Shown: one piece after another, positions 1 through 10,585 of the stretch
Numbering within the stretch: the first letter of the stretch is position 1
Layout of the letters: every line of letters starts with the position of its first letter
Origin: Bradyrhizobium diazoefficiens
Lineage (GTDB): Bacteria; Pseudomonadota; Alphaproteobacteria; Rhizobiales; Xanthobacteraceae
NCBI RefSeq assembly: GCF_018131185.1
Contig: NZ_JAFCJE010000003.1
Span: 62,001-126,000 of the forward strand
Length of the DNA stretch: 64,000 bases
Reading direction: 5' to 3'
The notes under the pieces: generated by a model
The model's database searches: none
The model's input: only the letters and a program-made list of their open reading frames with translations
Told to the model about the DNA's origin: nothing
Translations under genes and position numbers: made by a program

Positions 1-244
1 ATTCGTTGACCTCTTCGACCGACTTGGCGATGCGGACGCCGCCCTTGTCCCCCGCGGACGCCTCCTTGAACTTGCCCTTGCCGCGCCCGCCGGCATGGAT
101 CTGGCTCTTCACCACCCAGACCGGGCCCGGAAGCTGTCTTGCGGCGGCGTCGGAGTCCGAGGCCTTGAGAACCGCTACGCCGCGCGAAATCGGAACGCCG
201 AATTCATGCAGCAGCGCTTTGGCCTGATATTCATGGATATTCAT
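1..244 (-). CDS. sucC: Succinate-CoA ligase (ADP-forming) beta subunit, 5' part only
   Basis: The reading frame starts at an ATG at 244 and runs off the left edge, so only about the first 81 residues are visible. They begin [18 protein letters not shown] and contain the glycine/lysine-rich stretch [13 protein letters not shown], the opening of the ATP-grasp domain of SucC. The enzyme makes ATP while converting succinyl-CoA to succinate in the TCA cycle, as a complex with SucD, which would lie beyond the edge. It is downstream of mdh on the same strand. A hairpin and a palindromic element lie between them, so it may have its own promoter. Confidence 0.95.
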   Translation of the reverse strand, partial: MNIHEYQAKALLHEFGVPISRGVAVLKASDSDAAARQLPGPVWVVKSQIHAGGRGKGKFKEASAGDKGGVRIAKSVEEVNE

Positions 245-302
245 ATGGTCGCTCCCTGAACCCGCGGGCGGTGACCTCTTGGGCCCACCTCAGTCTTGTG
301 GC

Positions 303-321
303 TGGCATACCATATACCACA
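303..321. promoter_or_regulatory. Imperfect palindrome in the sucC promoter region (TGGCATACCA plus an extra half-site)
   Basis: Positions 303-312 read TGGCATACCA, palindromic except at one base pair, and an adjacent TATACCA half-site runs to 319. It lies about 60 bases upstream of the sucC ATG. A related perfect palindrome lies in front of sdhC (57095-57108). Binding by a GntR/FadR-type repressor is an inference from the TGGT-ACCA shape only. Confidence 0.35.
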
Positions 322-405
322 GGAACTGCAACCCGGATTCTTTGACATCGATCTCTGGACTGCCGAACCGGGACCTGTCCGGACAACCGGGCCCCGGAAA
401 TGAAA

Positions 406-436
406 CCGCCGAAGACCGGGTTTCGGTCTTCGGCGG
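406..436 (-). terminator. Hairpin downstream of mdh
   Basis: A 12-bp inverted repeat CCGCCGAAGACC / GGTCTTCGGCGG with a short loop starts 14 bases past the mdh stop codon. On the minus strand it is followed by TTTCATTTCC, a weak T tract. It probably terminates or attenuates mdh transcription before sucC, or protects the 3' end. Confidence 0.6.
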
Positions 437-449
437 GGATTGTTGCGCC

Positions 450-1466
<1,017 letters not shown>

Positions 1467-1542
1467 TTATCCCTTTCGCCTCCCCCGTTCAAGTCGCCGG
1501 ATGCCCATTTGTCGGGCTTGGCGCGGCCTCGGGCACGCAGCC

Positions 1543-1652
1543 CTGTCATTCCGGGGCGCGACGAAAGTCGCGAGCCCGGAATCCATCGGGCGGCAGAGCG
1601 CGCTGATCAATGGATTCCGGGCTCGTCGCTTCGCGACGCCCCGGAATGACAG
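1543..1652. repeat. Palindromic intergenic repeat, family A (copy 1)
   Basis: The 110-bp unit starts CTGTCATTCCGGGGCGCGAC and ends with the reverse complement, with an inner CCCGGAATCCAT / ATGGATTCCGGG repeat. Related copies lie at 49278-49384, 50689-50810 and 59918-59999. It sits between zapE and mdh and has no coding capacity. Confidence 0.9.
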
Positions 1653-1668
1653 CGCTGGCAAATAGGAC

Positions 1669-2853
1669 TTAAGTCTCCACCAGACCCTTGGTGGAGCCGC
1701 TCGCGGTGGAATCCTTGCGGCCGTGAGCCAGCGCCAGATAGGATTCCGAGCTCATTTCGATCAGGCGCGAGGCGGTGCGCTTGAACTCCATGGCCTCAAC
1801 GCCCTCATGGGCGAGGTAGAGCGAGATCGGATTGGCGTCGGCCGACGCCATCAGCTTCACGGCATTGTCATAGAGCGCGTCGATCAGCGTGATGAAGCGC
1901 TTGGCGGCATTGCGCTGGGAGAGATCCATCACTGGAATATGGTCGACCAGGATGGTGTGGTAATCGTGCGCCAGCCTGAGGTAGTCGGATGCGCCCAGCG
2001 GCTTCTCGCAGAGATCGGCGAACGAAAACCGCGCCACGCCGTGAGCCGAGCACGGCACGTGCAGGATCCGGCCCTTGATCGAAATATCGCGCGAGCGGCA
2101 TTTGGCGCCGCCCGACATCCGCGACCAGGCGCGGTCGAGAGCTGCGTCCGCATCAGCGCCCGCCGGCGTCAGCCACATCGGCACGCCCTGGAGCTTCTCC
2201 AGCCGGAAGTCGGTGCGCGCATCGAGCCGCGCAACGTCCATGTGGTCGGTGATCTGCCTGATGAAGGGCAGGAACAGCGAACGGTTGAGGCCGCCCTTGT
2301 AGAGATCGTCGGGGGCGACGTTGGAGGTCGCGACCACGACGGTGCCGAGCTCGAACAATTTGGCGAACAGGCGCCCGAGGATCATCGCATCCGCGATGTC
2401 GGTGACGTGGAATTCGTCGAAGCAGAGCAGCCAGCTCTCCTCGAAGATCGCATTCGCGGTCAGCGCGATGACGTCGCCGTCGGCGATCTCGCCGCGCGCG
2501 ATGCCCTGGCGATAGTCGTAGATGCGCTCATGCACGTCGGCCATGAATTCGTGGAAATGCGCGCGCCGCTTGTGCTCGACGGTGGAGTGCTGGAAGAACA
2601 GGTCCATCAGCATGGTCTTGCCGCGGCCGACCTCGCCATGGATGTAGAGCCCGCGCGGCGCCTCGTCCTTGTCGCTGCTGAACAGGCGGGCGAGCAGGCC
2701 CTGCTTGCGTTGCGGCGTATAGCTTGCGAGCCGCTGGTCGAGCACCGCATAGGCCTCGGCGACCTCGGCCTGCGCGGCATCCGGCTCGATCGCGCCGGAA
2801 GCGATCTGGGCCTGATAGGCTTCGCTGAATGGGGAACTTGGGGTCGAGAGCAT
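1669..2853 (-). CDS. zapE: Cell division protein ZapE (AFG1-like ATPase)
   Basis: This is a 394-residue P-loop ATPase. Walker A is HGEVGRGKTMLMD at about residues 72-84, Walker B is LLCFDEFHVTDIADAM, and the sensor region VVATSNVAPDDLY follows; all are typical of the AFG1/ZapE family. In E. coli ZapE destabilises FtsZ filaments under stress; in mitochondria the homologue handles misfolded respiratory proteins. The ATG at 2853 has AAAGGG just upstream. It lies immediately upstream of mdh and sucC on the same strand, separated by a palindromic repeat. Confidence 0.92.
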   Translation of the reverse strand: MLSTPSSPFSEAYQAQIASGAIEPDAAQAEVAEAYAVLDQRLASYTPQRKQGLLARLFSSDKDEAPRGLYIHGEVGRGKTMLMDLFFQHSTVEHKRRAHFHEFMADVHERIYDYRQGIARGEIADGDVIALTANAIFEESWLLCFDEFHVTDIADAMILGRLFAKLFELGTVVVATSNVAPDDLYKGGLNRSLFLPFIRQITDHMDVARLDARTDFRLEKLQGVPMWLTPAGADADAALDRAWSRMSGGAKCRSRDISIKGRILHVPCSAHGVARFSFADLCEKPLGASDYLRLAHDYHTILVDHIPVMDLSQRNAAKRFITLIDALYDNAVKLMASADANPISLYLAHEGVEAMEFKRTASRLIEMSSESYLALAHGRKDSTASGSTKGLVET

Positions 2854-2920
2854 GGCCCTTTACCGCCAGAGACGGACAGAAATTGCAAGCCGTCAATTGG
2901 GGGACGGGGTATGCGCATTC

Positions 2921-3054
2921 GTGTCCCGGACGCGCTGCAGCGCCCTTGCGCTGCTGCGCAGAGCCGGGACCCATCGTTTCGTTCATCGCCTCCGTGGAGC
3001 GATGGGCCCCGGCTCAGCAGCGCACCACGTCGTGGCGCGCTGCGTCCGGGGCAC
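2921..3054. repeat. Palindromic intergenic repeat, family C (copy 1)
   Basis: The unit begins GTGTCCCGGACGCGCTGCAG and ends GCGCTGCGTCCGGGGCAC. Inside are GAGCCGGGACCCATCG and the inverted CGATGGGCCCCGGCTC. A shorter relative lies at 39084-39170. It fills most of the gap between zapE and thpR. Confidence 0.85.
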
Positions 3055-3064
3055 AAGAGCAGCG

Positions 3065-3601
3065 CTACTCACACAGCTCGTAGGCGTCCTCGACCACATA
3101 CGGCCCGCCGCCGGTGGAAGCCCGCGATGAGAACAACACAAAACGCTCCGCCATGAACGCCTTGCTCGGGAAGTAGCCGCGCAGCGAGAGATAATCGGCG
3201 ACGTCGCGGTCGGTGGCGTCGTGCAGCCGGGCCAGCGTGACATGCGGGATGAACTTGCGCCCCTCCGGGTTGAGACCGATCCGCTGCATCATGCGTTCGA
3301 GCTCGGCCTGCAACTCCATCAGCGGCTTGCTCGGTGCGATGGTCGCAACGACGGCGCGGGGCTTGCGGCCGCCAAAACTCGTCAGGCCCTGCACCTTCAC
3401 CTCGAACGGCTTGCGATCGACGCGAAACAGCATCGAGGCGATCTCGTTGGCGGAGACGCCGTCGATATCGCCGATGAAGCGCAGGGTGACGTGATAATTT
3501 TCGGGATCGATCCACCGGGCGCCGGGAAGGCCACCCCTCAAGTTGGAAAGCGACTGGCCGATCTCGGCCGGAATTTCCAGACCCGTGAACAAACGCGGCA
3601 T
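3065..3601 (-). CDS. thpR: RNA 2',3'-cyclic phosphodiesterase
   Basis: This 178-residue protein of the 2H phosphoesterase superfamily carries the two signature motifs, HVTLRF at residue 37 and HVTLARL at residue 120, which supply the two catalytic histidines. It begins MPRLFTGLEIP, usual for ThpR (formerly LigT). Members hydrolyse 2',3'-cyclic phosphate ends on RNA to 2'-phosphates. The ATG at 3601 has GGGAG about nine bases upstream. It is the first gene of a minus-strand run with zapE, mdh and sucC. Confidence 0.92.
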   Translation of the reverse strand: MPRLFTGLEIPAEIGQSLSNLRGGLPGARWIDPENYHVTLRFIGDIDGVSANEIASMLFRVDRKPFEVKVQGLTSFGGRKPRAVVATIAPSKPLMELQAELERMMQRIGLNPEGRKFIPHVTLARLHDATDRDVADYLSLRGYFPSKAFMAERFVLFSSRASTGGGPYVVEDAYELCE

Positions 3602-3774
3602 CGTTTCGCACTCCCGATGCTTGGGTACGATCCTTCGAGCAGGATCATATCCAAATTAGAGCCGGCGACGAATCACCGGTACCCTGATTCCTATCGCAGT
3701 TGTGTGACTCTGCGAAGCATCGCACGCCCTACCCCGGTAAAACCCTGGGTATGAAGGTTGGCGCTGCCTGCGTT

Positions 3775-4419
3775 TCAACTTCGTTGCCCAGCGATCGTGC
3801 CAATGAATGCCTCCACGGTGGGCATGATCCTGCCAACGATGATGTCGACGCCTTCAGCGGTCGGATGAATGCCATCGGGCTGGTTGAGCTTGGCATCGGC
3901 GGCGACGGCATCGAGGAAGAAGGGATAGAGCGGCACGTCGAATTTCTGCGCGAGCTCCGGATAAATCGAATTGAAGCGCGCGGCATAATCGGCGCCGTAG
4001 TTGGGCGGCGCCAGCATGCCGCACAGCATCACCGCGATCTTGCGCGCCTTGAGCCGCTGGATGATGTCGGTGAGCGCGGCCCGCGTCAAATCGGGATCGA
4101 TGCCGCGCAGCGCATCGTTGGCGCCGAGCTCGACGATGACGCCTTCGGTTCCCTCGGGCACCGACCAGTCGAGCCGGTCGCGGCCGCCGGAGGTGGTGTC
4201 GCCGGACACCCCGGCATTGGTCATGTCGACGGCTATGCCTTTGGCCTTCAAGGCTTTTTGTAGTTTCTGGGGGAATGCCTCCTGGGCCGGGAGGCCAAGA
4301 CCGGCACTCAAGGAATCGCCGAGAACCACCAGCTTGATCGGCTTGGCCGCCGGCTGTGCCTGTGCCGACGCGCCTGTCGCAATCGTCATCAAAGCGAGCA
4401 TCAACACGGCTATGTGCAT
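3775..4419 (-). CDS. Periplasmic GDSL-type esterase / arylesterase (TesA-like)
   Basis: This 214-residue SGNH hydrolase has a signal peptide (first about 20 residues, ending GASAQA). Block I is LGDSLSAG with the nucleophile at about Ser36, block III is GANDALRG, and block V is DGIHPTAEG, giving the catalytic Asp and His. Such enzymes hydrolyse short acyl esters or thioesters in the periplasm. The frame stays open to 4542, but that would overlap the divergent ABC gene. I take the ATG at 4419; a TTG two codons earlier with GAGAGG upstream is an alternative. It is divergent from the ABC transporter, an arrangement also seen for E. coli tesA and ybbA. Confidence 0.88.
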   Translation of the reverse strand: MHIAVLMLALMTIATGASAQAQPAAKPIKLVVLGDSLSAGLGLPAQEAFPQKLQKALKAKGIAVDMTNAGVSGDTTSGGRDRLDWSVPEGTEGVIVELGANDALRGIDPDLTRAALTDIIQRLKARKIAVMLCGMLAPPNYGADYAARFNSIYPELAQKFDVPLYPFFLDAVAADAKLNQPDGIHPTAEGVDIIVGRIMPTVEAFIGTIAGQRS

Positions 4420-4474
4420 GAACAATCCGTAACGCCTCTCGACCGCGCTATCGGAGTTGCCATATGACCGGACC

Positions 4475-5190
<716 letters not shown>

Positions 5191-5194
<4 letters not shown>

Positions 5195-7761
5195 GCACGG
5201 CGGTCGAATCCTTCGCCAAGCCGGGCGGCGTCGCGCTGTCGCTGCGTTATGCGCTGCGCGAATTGCGCGGGGGCCTGCGCGGCTTCTATGTCTTCATCGC
5301 CTGCATCGCGCTCGGCGTGATGGCAATCGCCGGCGTCGGCTCGGTGTCGGCCAGCCTTTCCGACGGCCTTGCCCGCGAGGGCCGCACGCTGCTCGGCGGC
5401 GACGTCTCCTTCGTGCTGTTCCAGCGCGAAGCGAAACCTGAGGAGGTCGCTTTCCTGCGCTCGCGCGGCACGGTGTCGACCGCCGCCACCTTGCGCGGCA
5501 TGGCGCGCGCGGCCGATGGCCAGCTCGCGCTGGTCGAGATGAAGGCGGTCGACGACACCTATCCGATGCTCGGCCAGCTCAAGCTTGCGCCGCAGCTGGC
5601 GATGCCCGATCTGCTTGCGGAACGTGACGGCGCCTTCGGCGCGGCCGCCGATCCGACGCTGCTGGCGCGGCTGTCGCTGAAGACCGGCGATCGCGTCACC
5701 ATCGGCGCGGCGACCTTCCAGATCCGCAGCACGGTCGAAGCCGAGCCGGACAAGCTGGCCGGCGGCATCGGCTTCGGACCGCGCTTCCTGATCAGCGAGG
5801 CGGGCCTGCGCGCCACCGGCCTGATCCAGCCCGGCAGCCTGGTACGCTGGGTGTACCGGGTGAAGCTGCCTGATGCCACGAACAGCGAGCGCGCCACCGA
5901 AGCCTTCATCGCGGATGCGCGAAACGCAGCGCCGCAGGCCGGCTGGGAGATCCGCAGCCGCTCCAACGCGTCGCCGCAGCTCGAGCGCAACATCAGCCGG
6001 TTCACTGAGTTCCTGACCCTGGTCGGCCTCGCCGCGCTGCTGGTCGGCGGTGTCGGCGTGGCCAATGCCGTGAAGAGCCATATCGACCGCCGGCTCGAAG
6101 TGATCGCGGCCCTCAAGGCTGTCGGCGCCACCGGGCGCGACGTCTTCGGCATCTATCTGGCGCAGGTTCTCCTGCTGGCAGGCATTGGCTCGATCATCGG
6201 CCTCGCGCTCGGCGCCGCCATGCCCTTCGCCATCGTCGGCCTGTTCGGCAAGCTGCTGCCGCTGCCGGTGGTGCCGGCCGTGCATGTCGGCGAGCTCGCG
6301 CTGTCCTTCGTCTATGGCCTTTTGACCGCGCTCGCCTTCGGCCTGTGGCCGCTCGGACGGGTGCATGACGTGCCGGTGGCCGCCCTGTTCCGCGACACCA
6401 TCAGCTCCGAATGGCACCGGCCGCGCCTGGGTTACCTCGTATTCATGGGCGTCGTGATCGCGCTGCTCGTCGCGGTCGTGATCGGGCTCTCGTTCGACAA
6501 GCGCATCGCCGCGGTGTTCGTGGCGTCCTCGGTCGTCGTGTTCGCTTTGCTGCGCGGCATCGCCGTCCTGCTGATGGGAACCGCCCGCCGGTTGCCGCGA
6601 ACGCGGCTGCCGATGCTGCGTCTTGCGATCGCCAACATCCACCGCCCGGGCGCGCTGACGCCCTCGGTCGTGCTGTCGCTGGGCCTCGGGCTCGCGGTGC
6701 TCGTCACCATCACGCAGATCGACGGCAATCTGCGCCGGCAGTTCCTCGCAGCCCTCCCCGATCAGGCGCCCTCGTTCTTCTTCATCGACATCCCGAGCCC
6801 GCAGGCCGAGCAGTTCGACCTCTATCTGCGCCAGATCGCGCCGGGGGCGAAGGTCGAGGACGTGCCGATGCTGCGCGGACGAATCGTCGCGGCGCGCGGC
6901 GTTCGCGCCGAGGAGCTCAAGCCGACCACCGATTCCGAGTGGGTGCTGCAGAGCGATCGCGGCCTGACCTACACCGGCGAACTGCCGAAGGGTTCCAAAG
7001 TGGTCGAGGGCGAATGGTGGAGCGCGGACTATTCCGGCCCGCCGCTGGTCTCGATGGAGAAGAAGATCGCCGACGGATTGGGCCTCAAACTCGGCGACGA
7101 GATCGTGGTCAATGTGCTCGGCCGCGACATTCCGGCCAAGATCGGCAATCTGCGCACCATCGACTGGCAGGGACTCGGCATCAACTTCGTTCTCGTGTTC
7201 TCGCCGAACGCCTTCAAGGGCGCGCCGCATACCCATATCGCAACCCTGACCGAAGCCGGCGGCAATGCGGCAGGCGACGGCAAGATCATCAAGCAGGTCG
7301 CCGACGCCTATCCGATGGTGACGAGCGTGCGGGTGCGCGAGGTGATGGAGACGGTCGGCTCGGTGGTGACCAATCTGGCGCTGGCGATTCGCGGCGCGAG
7401 CGCCGTGACCCTGATCTCGGCGATCCTGGTGCTGGGCGGGGCGCTCGCCGCCGGCCATCGCCACCGGGTCTATGATGCGGTGATCCTGAAGACGCTGGGC
7501 GCGACGCGGCTGCGGCTGCTGGGCGCCTATGCGCTCGAATATCTCCTGATCGGGCTCGCCACCGCATTGTTCGGCGTGATCTCCGGCAGCATCGCGGCCT
7601 GGATGATCGTGACGCGGGTGATGACGCTGAGCTTCGTCTGGCAGGCCGGCAGCGCGGCGGGCGTTGTGATGGCCGCCCTGGTCGTCACCGTCGGGCTCGG
7701 GCTCGCCGGCACGCTGCTGGCATTGAACAAAAAGCCCGCGACGGTGTTGCGGAATTTGTGA
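5191..7761 (+). CDS. FtsX-like ABC transporter permease (YbbP-like)
   Basis: The 856-residue inner-membrane protein has one N-terminal transmembrane helix (RGFYVFIACIALGVMAIAG), a long periplasmic region, then three helices (start about residue 270), more helices near residues 415-455, a second periplasmic domain, and a C-terminal FtsX domain ending ALNKKPATVLRNL. This two-FtsX-domain plan matches YbbP-type permeases that pair with YbbA. The partner is the preceding ATPase gene, with a four-base overlap. The substrate is unknown; such proteins usually move or extract lipid-linked substrates rather than small nutrients. Confidence 0.9.
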
Positions 7762-8041
7762 CAAATTGAAGCGGCTGGCCGCGGGGGCGCGGAATCGCAC
7801 GATTCCCGGGATTAACCACGACTGCTCGTCAGGCTCGCGTCAGGATTGCCGCGGAGGGCGACATTCAGCCGCGCGTGGAAGGTTGCAGCGAATGTGTTAG
7901 TTTCCCACATATCGAGTGGGTTCGGAGCCCCGATTGTTAGCCAGAATTTAGTCGGTTTGCATCGGTATCCGAGATAGAATTTGACGAACCGGCGGCGTGG
8001 CGACCCTCATGCCGGACGGACCAACCAACGGGAATTCGACC
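7762..8041. other. Intergenic region ahead of the Bax inhibitor-1 gene
   Basis: About 280 bases lie between the permease stop and the next start. They contain a small stem CCCACATATCGAGTGGG and an AT-richer stretch at 7935-7990 where a promoter would be expected. I see no convincing -35/-10 pair, RNA gene or repeat. Confidence 0.4.
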
Positions 8042-8833
8042 ATGTCGGACCTAGACCGTAACTACGCTTCTCCTTTCGGCAGGGCCGCCGGGCGTGTTGA
8101 CGCCGCGACGGTCGATGCCGGCCTGCGCGCCTATATGCTGCGCATCTACAACTACATGAGCATTGGCCTGGCCATCACCGGCCTGGCCGCGCTCGGCGTC
8201 TACATGGCCGCCGTGACCGACGTTCCGACGGCGGACGCGGTTCGCGTCGGCAAGCTGTTCCTGACGCCGTTCGGCTATGCGATGTTCGTGAGCCCCCTCA
8301 AGTGGCTGTTCATGCTGGCGCCGCTCGCGATGGTGTTCGTGATCTCGGCGGGCATCAACCGTCTCGCGCCTTCGACCGCCCAGATCCTGTTCTGGGTGTT
8401 CGCGGCACTGATGGGTATCTCGCTGTCGTCGATCTTCCTGGTGTTCACGCACACCTCGATCGTGCGGGTGTTCTTCATCACCGCGGCGACCTTCGGTGCG
8501 CTCAGCCTCTACGGGTACACCACCAAGCGTGACCTGACCGCCATGGGCTCGTTCCTGTTCATGGGCCTGATCGGCATCGTCATCGCCAGCCTGGTGAACC
8601 TGTTCCTGGCGAGCTCGATGCTGCAGTTCATCGTGTCGGTGGTGGGCGTGCTGGTGTTCTCGGGCCTCACCGCCTGGGATACGCAGCGGCTGAAGAACGA
8701 CTACATCTACGGCTATTCCTCGGCCGGCGGTGAGGTCGCGGAGCGTGCAGCCATCACCGGCGCGCTGTCGCTGTACCTGAACTTCATCAACCTGTTCACG
8801 CTGCTGCTGCAGCTCCTCGGCCAGCGCGAGTAA
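8042..8833 (+). CDS. Bax inhibitor-1/YccA family membrane protein
   Basis: This 263-residue integral membrane protein with about seven transmembrane helices has the family pattern YNYMSIGLAITGLAALG, the central helices, and SGLTAWDTQRLKNDY near the end, where the conserved Asp lies. Bacterial members (YccA, YbhL and similar) are linked to membrane stress, and some conduct calcium or protons. The frame extends upstream to a GTG at 7997, but I chose the ATG at 8042 because the protein then starts MSDLDRNYASPFGRA. A strong terminator follows at 8859, so it is probably a single-gene transcript. Confidence 0.9.
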   Translation: MSDLDRNYASPFGRAAGRVDAATVDAGLRAYMLRIYNYMSIGLAITGLAALGVYMAAVTDVPTADAVRVGKLFLTPFGYAMFVSPLKWLFMLAPLAMVFVISAGINRLAPSTAQILFWVFAALMGISLSSIFLVFTHTSIVRVFFITAATFGALSLYGYTTKRDLTAMGSFLFMGLIGIVIASLVNLFLASSMLQFIVSVVGVLVFSGLTAWDTQRLKNDYIYGYSSAGGEVAERAAITGALSLYLNFINLFTLLLQLLGQRE

Positions 8834-8858
8834 GCGACGGATCAGAGTGAACGACATG

Positions 8859-8886
8859 AACCCCGGCCGAGAGGCCGGGGTTTTTG
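8859..8886 (+). terminator. Rho-independent terminator after the Bax inhibitor-1 gene
   Basis: The stem CCCCGGCC / GGCCGGGG closes a GAGA loop and is followed by TTTTTGTTTG. It starts about 26 bases after the stop codon. Confidence 0.9.
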
Positions 8887-8907
8887 TTTGGGGTACGGTT
8901 GCCTCTT

Positions 8908-8941
8908 GTCATTGCGAGGAAGCTTTTGCGGAGTGGGGATG
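8908..8941. repeat. Half copy of palindromic repeat family D
   Basis: GTCATTGCGAGGAAGCTTTTGCGG matches the left end of the complete unit at 55802-55888. The right half is missing, so this is a decayed or partial copy. Confidence 0.55.
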
Positions 8942-8989
8942 CAGCGAGGCCCCTTCCAGCCGCCGCGGGAAGGCTCTAATCTTCCTTTC

Positions 8990-9517
8990 ATGTCCGCACC
9001 TGAAATCAGGCCCACGACCGAGGCCGACCTTCCCGCCATCACCGCCATCTACCAGCAGGCCGTCCGCGAGGGCACCGCGACGTTCGAGCTGGAGCCGCCC
9101 GACCTCGCAGAGATGACGCGCCGCTATCGCGTGCTGATCGAGGGCGGCTATCCCTATTTCGTCGCCATGCTGGAAGGACGCGTTGCCGGCTATGCCTATG
9201 CCGGTGCCTACCGTCCGCGCCCGGCCTATCGCTTCACGGTCGAGAACTCGATCTATCTCGATCCCTCCTTCCATCGCCGCGGTGTCGGCTCAAAGCTGCT
9301 GGAGCGGCTGATCACGGAATGCGAGGCGCGCGGCTTCCGCCAGATGATCGCGGTGATCGGCGATTCCGCCAATGCCGGCTCGATCGGCGTGCACACCAAA
9401 GGCGGCTTCAAGATGATCGGCACGCATCCCAATGTCGGGTTGAAATTCGGCCGCTGGCTGGACACGGTGATGATGCAGCGCGACCTCGGCGAGGGCGCAA
9501 GCACGGTGCCGAAATAG
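8990..9517 (+). CDS. GNAT family N-acetyltransferase (phosphinothricin acetyltransferase-like)
   Basis: The 175-residue protein begins MSAPEIRPTTEADLPAI. It contains the Pat-type motifs YAGAYRPRPAYRFTVENSIYL and the acetyl-CoA binding loop HRRGVGSKLLERL at about residues 95-107. Relatives acetylate small amines such as phosphinothricin, methionine sulfoximine or amino acids; the true substrate cannot be told. The frame is open upstream to 8888, but that part is the half repeat and has no homologous character, so I chose the ATG at 8990. Confidence 0.88.
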   Translation: MSAPEIRPTTEADLPAITAIYQQAVREGTATFELEPPDLAEMTRRYRVLIEGGYPYFVAMLEGRVAGYAYAGAYRPRPAYRFTVENSIYLDPSFHRRGVGSKLLERLITECEARGFRQMIAVIGDSANAGSIGVHTKGGFKMIGTHPNVGLKFGRWLDTVMMQRDLGEGASTVPK

Positions 9518-9536
9518 CTGCGCTCTCGTAGGGTGG

Positions 9537-9615
9537 GCAAAGCGTAGGCGTGCCCACCATCGCTGCGATAGAGAAAGGACGTGGGCACGGCGCGTCGCGC
9601 CTTTGCCCACCTACG
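9537..9615. repeat. Palindromic intergenic repeat, family F (copy 1)
   Basis: The unit starts CGTAGGGTGGGCAAAGCG and ends CGCCTTTGCCCACCTACG, with inner GTGCCCACC / GTGGGCAC. A second, longer copy lies at 48002-48124. It separates the convergent acetyltransferase and DUF2794 genes. Confidence 0.85.
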
Positions 9616-9630
9616 TCGCCACTCGAGACG

Positions 9631-9999
9631 TCACACCACCGCCAGCTTGCGATCGATCACCAGCAGCACGCGTTCCAACTCGTGACCGCGGCGCAGGATC
9701 AGGCCGGTCGCCGAGATCACGCTGTACATGCCCTGCTTGCGCGCCAGCCGCGGATCCTTCTCGATGCGGTAGATCGGCACTTCCGAGGCACGGCGATAGA
9801 CAGAGAACACGGCGCGGTCCCTGAGGAAGTCGATGGCATAGTCGCGCCATTCGCCGTCGGCGACCATGCGGCCGTAGAGATTGAGAATGCGGTGCAGCTC
9901 GAGCCGGTTGAACGTCACCCGGTTCAGTTGCGTCGTCGCAGCGGCGGGACGCGCGGCCGCCCGCTGCTCGCTCGGATCAGCATCCTCCGACAGACTCAT
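9631..9999 (-). CDS. DUF2794 domain-containing protein
   Basis: The 122-residue soluble protein has a charged N-terminus and then a compact domain (VTFNRLELHRILNLYGRMVA, DYAIDFLRDRAVFSVYRRA, RVLLVIDRKLAVV) matching the alphaproteobacterial DUF2794 family, whose function is unknown. The ATG at 9999 is preceded by GAGGAGG about 11 bases away. The frame stays open far upstream to 10500, but that stretch has no domain character. It converges on the acetyltransferase gene across a palindromic repeat. Confidence 0.85.
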   Translation of the reverse strand: MSLSEDADPSEQRAAARPAAATTQLNRVTFNRLELHRILNLYGRMVADGEWRDYAIDFLRDRAVFSVYRRASEVPIYRIEKDPRLARKQGMYSVISATGLILRRGHELERVLLVIDRKLAVV

Positions 10000-10269
10000 G
10001 GGAAGCGCGCCTCCTCGTCGCACGGCATGATCGCGTCCGCGAAAACCGTCCCCGGAGCCGCGGATCATGACGGTGATATGATTGCGCCAACCGTTCCCCG
10101 CCGCAAGACCTGTTGATGGAACTCGCCTGCTCAACTTGTCGGAATCGGGCACACGCAGGAGTGGAACTTCCTCGCGGCAAACCGTCACGGGATCGTTAGC
10201 AGGAATCATACTCTCGCCGCTTTTCCGCCCAGCGACTGCCGCCCTGCATTGCGAAAAGACTGAGGTGCG

Positions 10270-10380
10270 TTGACCCGGTCCTTTCGGTTCCGGATTCCTC
10301 AGCCCCCAGCCCCCCGGGGTCGAACAGGATCGGGTCTGTACGCGCAACAAGGAGGGCCAACGCAAGTTGGTCCTTTTTTG
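10270..10380 (+). ncRNA. Candidate small RNA (inferred from an orphan terminator)
   Basis: The nearest plus-strand gene upstream ends at 9517, beyond a minus-strand gene, so the terminator at 10353-10380 needs another transcript. The preceding 80 bases contain a C-rich stretch (CAGCCCCCAGCCCCCC) and short inverted repeats. A weak promoter may be TTGACC at about 10269. I do not recognise a known RNA family. The 5' end is a guess. Confidence 0.3.
10353..10380 (+). terminator. Strong Rho-independent terminator without an obvious gene
   Basis: A nine-base-pair stem (one G-T pair) AGGGCCAAC / GTTGGTCCT closes a GCAA tetraloop and is followed by TTTTTG. The T tract is on the plus strand only. Confidence 0.8.
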
Positions 10381-10439
10381 TTTGTGTCGGATGTTCCTGC
10401 CAACGCACCTTTTCTCCGGGAAGCCCGAAGACTGTCTCC

Positions 10440-10557
10440 CCTCATCCTGAGGGCCACGCTTTTCGCGCGGCGTCTCGAAGGATGGAAGGCCCGGCTGCAT
10501 CAGCGGGGCCTTGCATGGTTCGAGACGCGCGCAAGGGCGCGCTCCTCACCATGAGGG
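10440..10557. repeat. Palindromic intergenic repeat, family E
   Basis: The ends are CCTCATCCTGAGGG and the imperfect inverse CTCACCATGAGGG, with GCGGCGTCTCGAA and GGTTCGAGACGC inside. A decayed relative lies at 21538-21621. Confidence 0.75.
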
Positions 10558-10585
10558 TCGAGAGCAGAATGCGCTGATCAGAAAA

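Larger units (their letters stand above)
10000..10585. other. 586-base intergenic region with a possible small RNA and a repeat
   Basis: No convincing protein gene lies here. It holds a strong plus-strand terminator at 10353-10380 with no plus-strand gene in front of it, and a family E palindromic repeat at 10440-10557. The promoter of the DUF2794 gene should lie near its left end. Confidence 0.6.
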
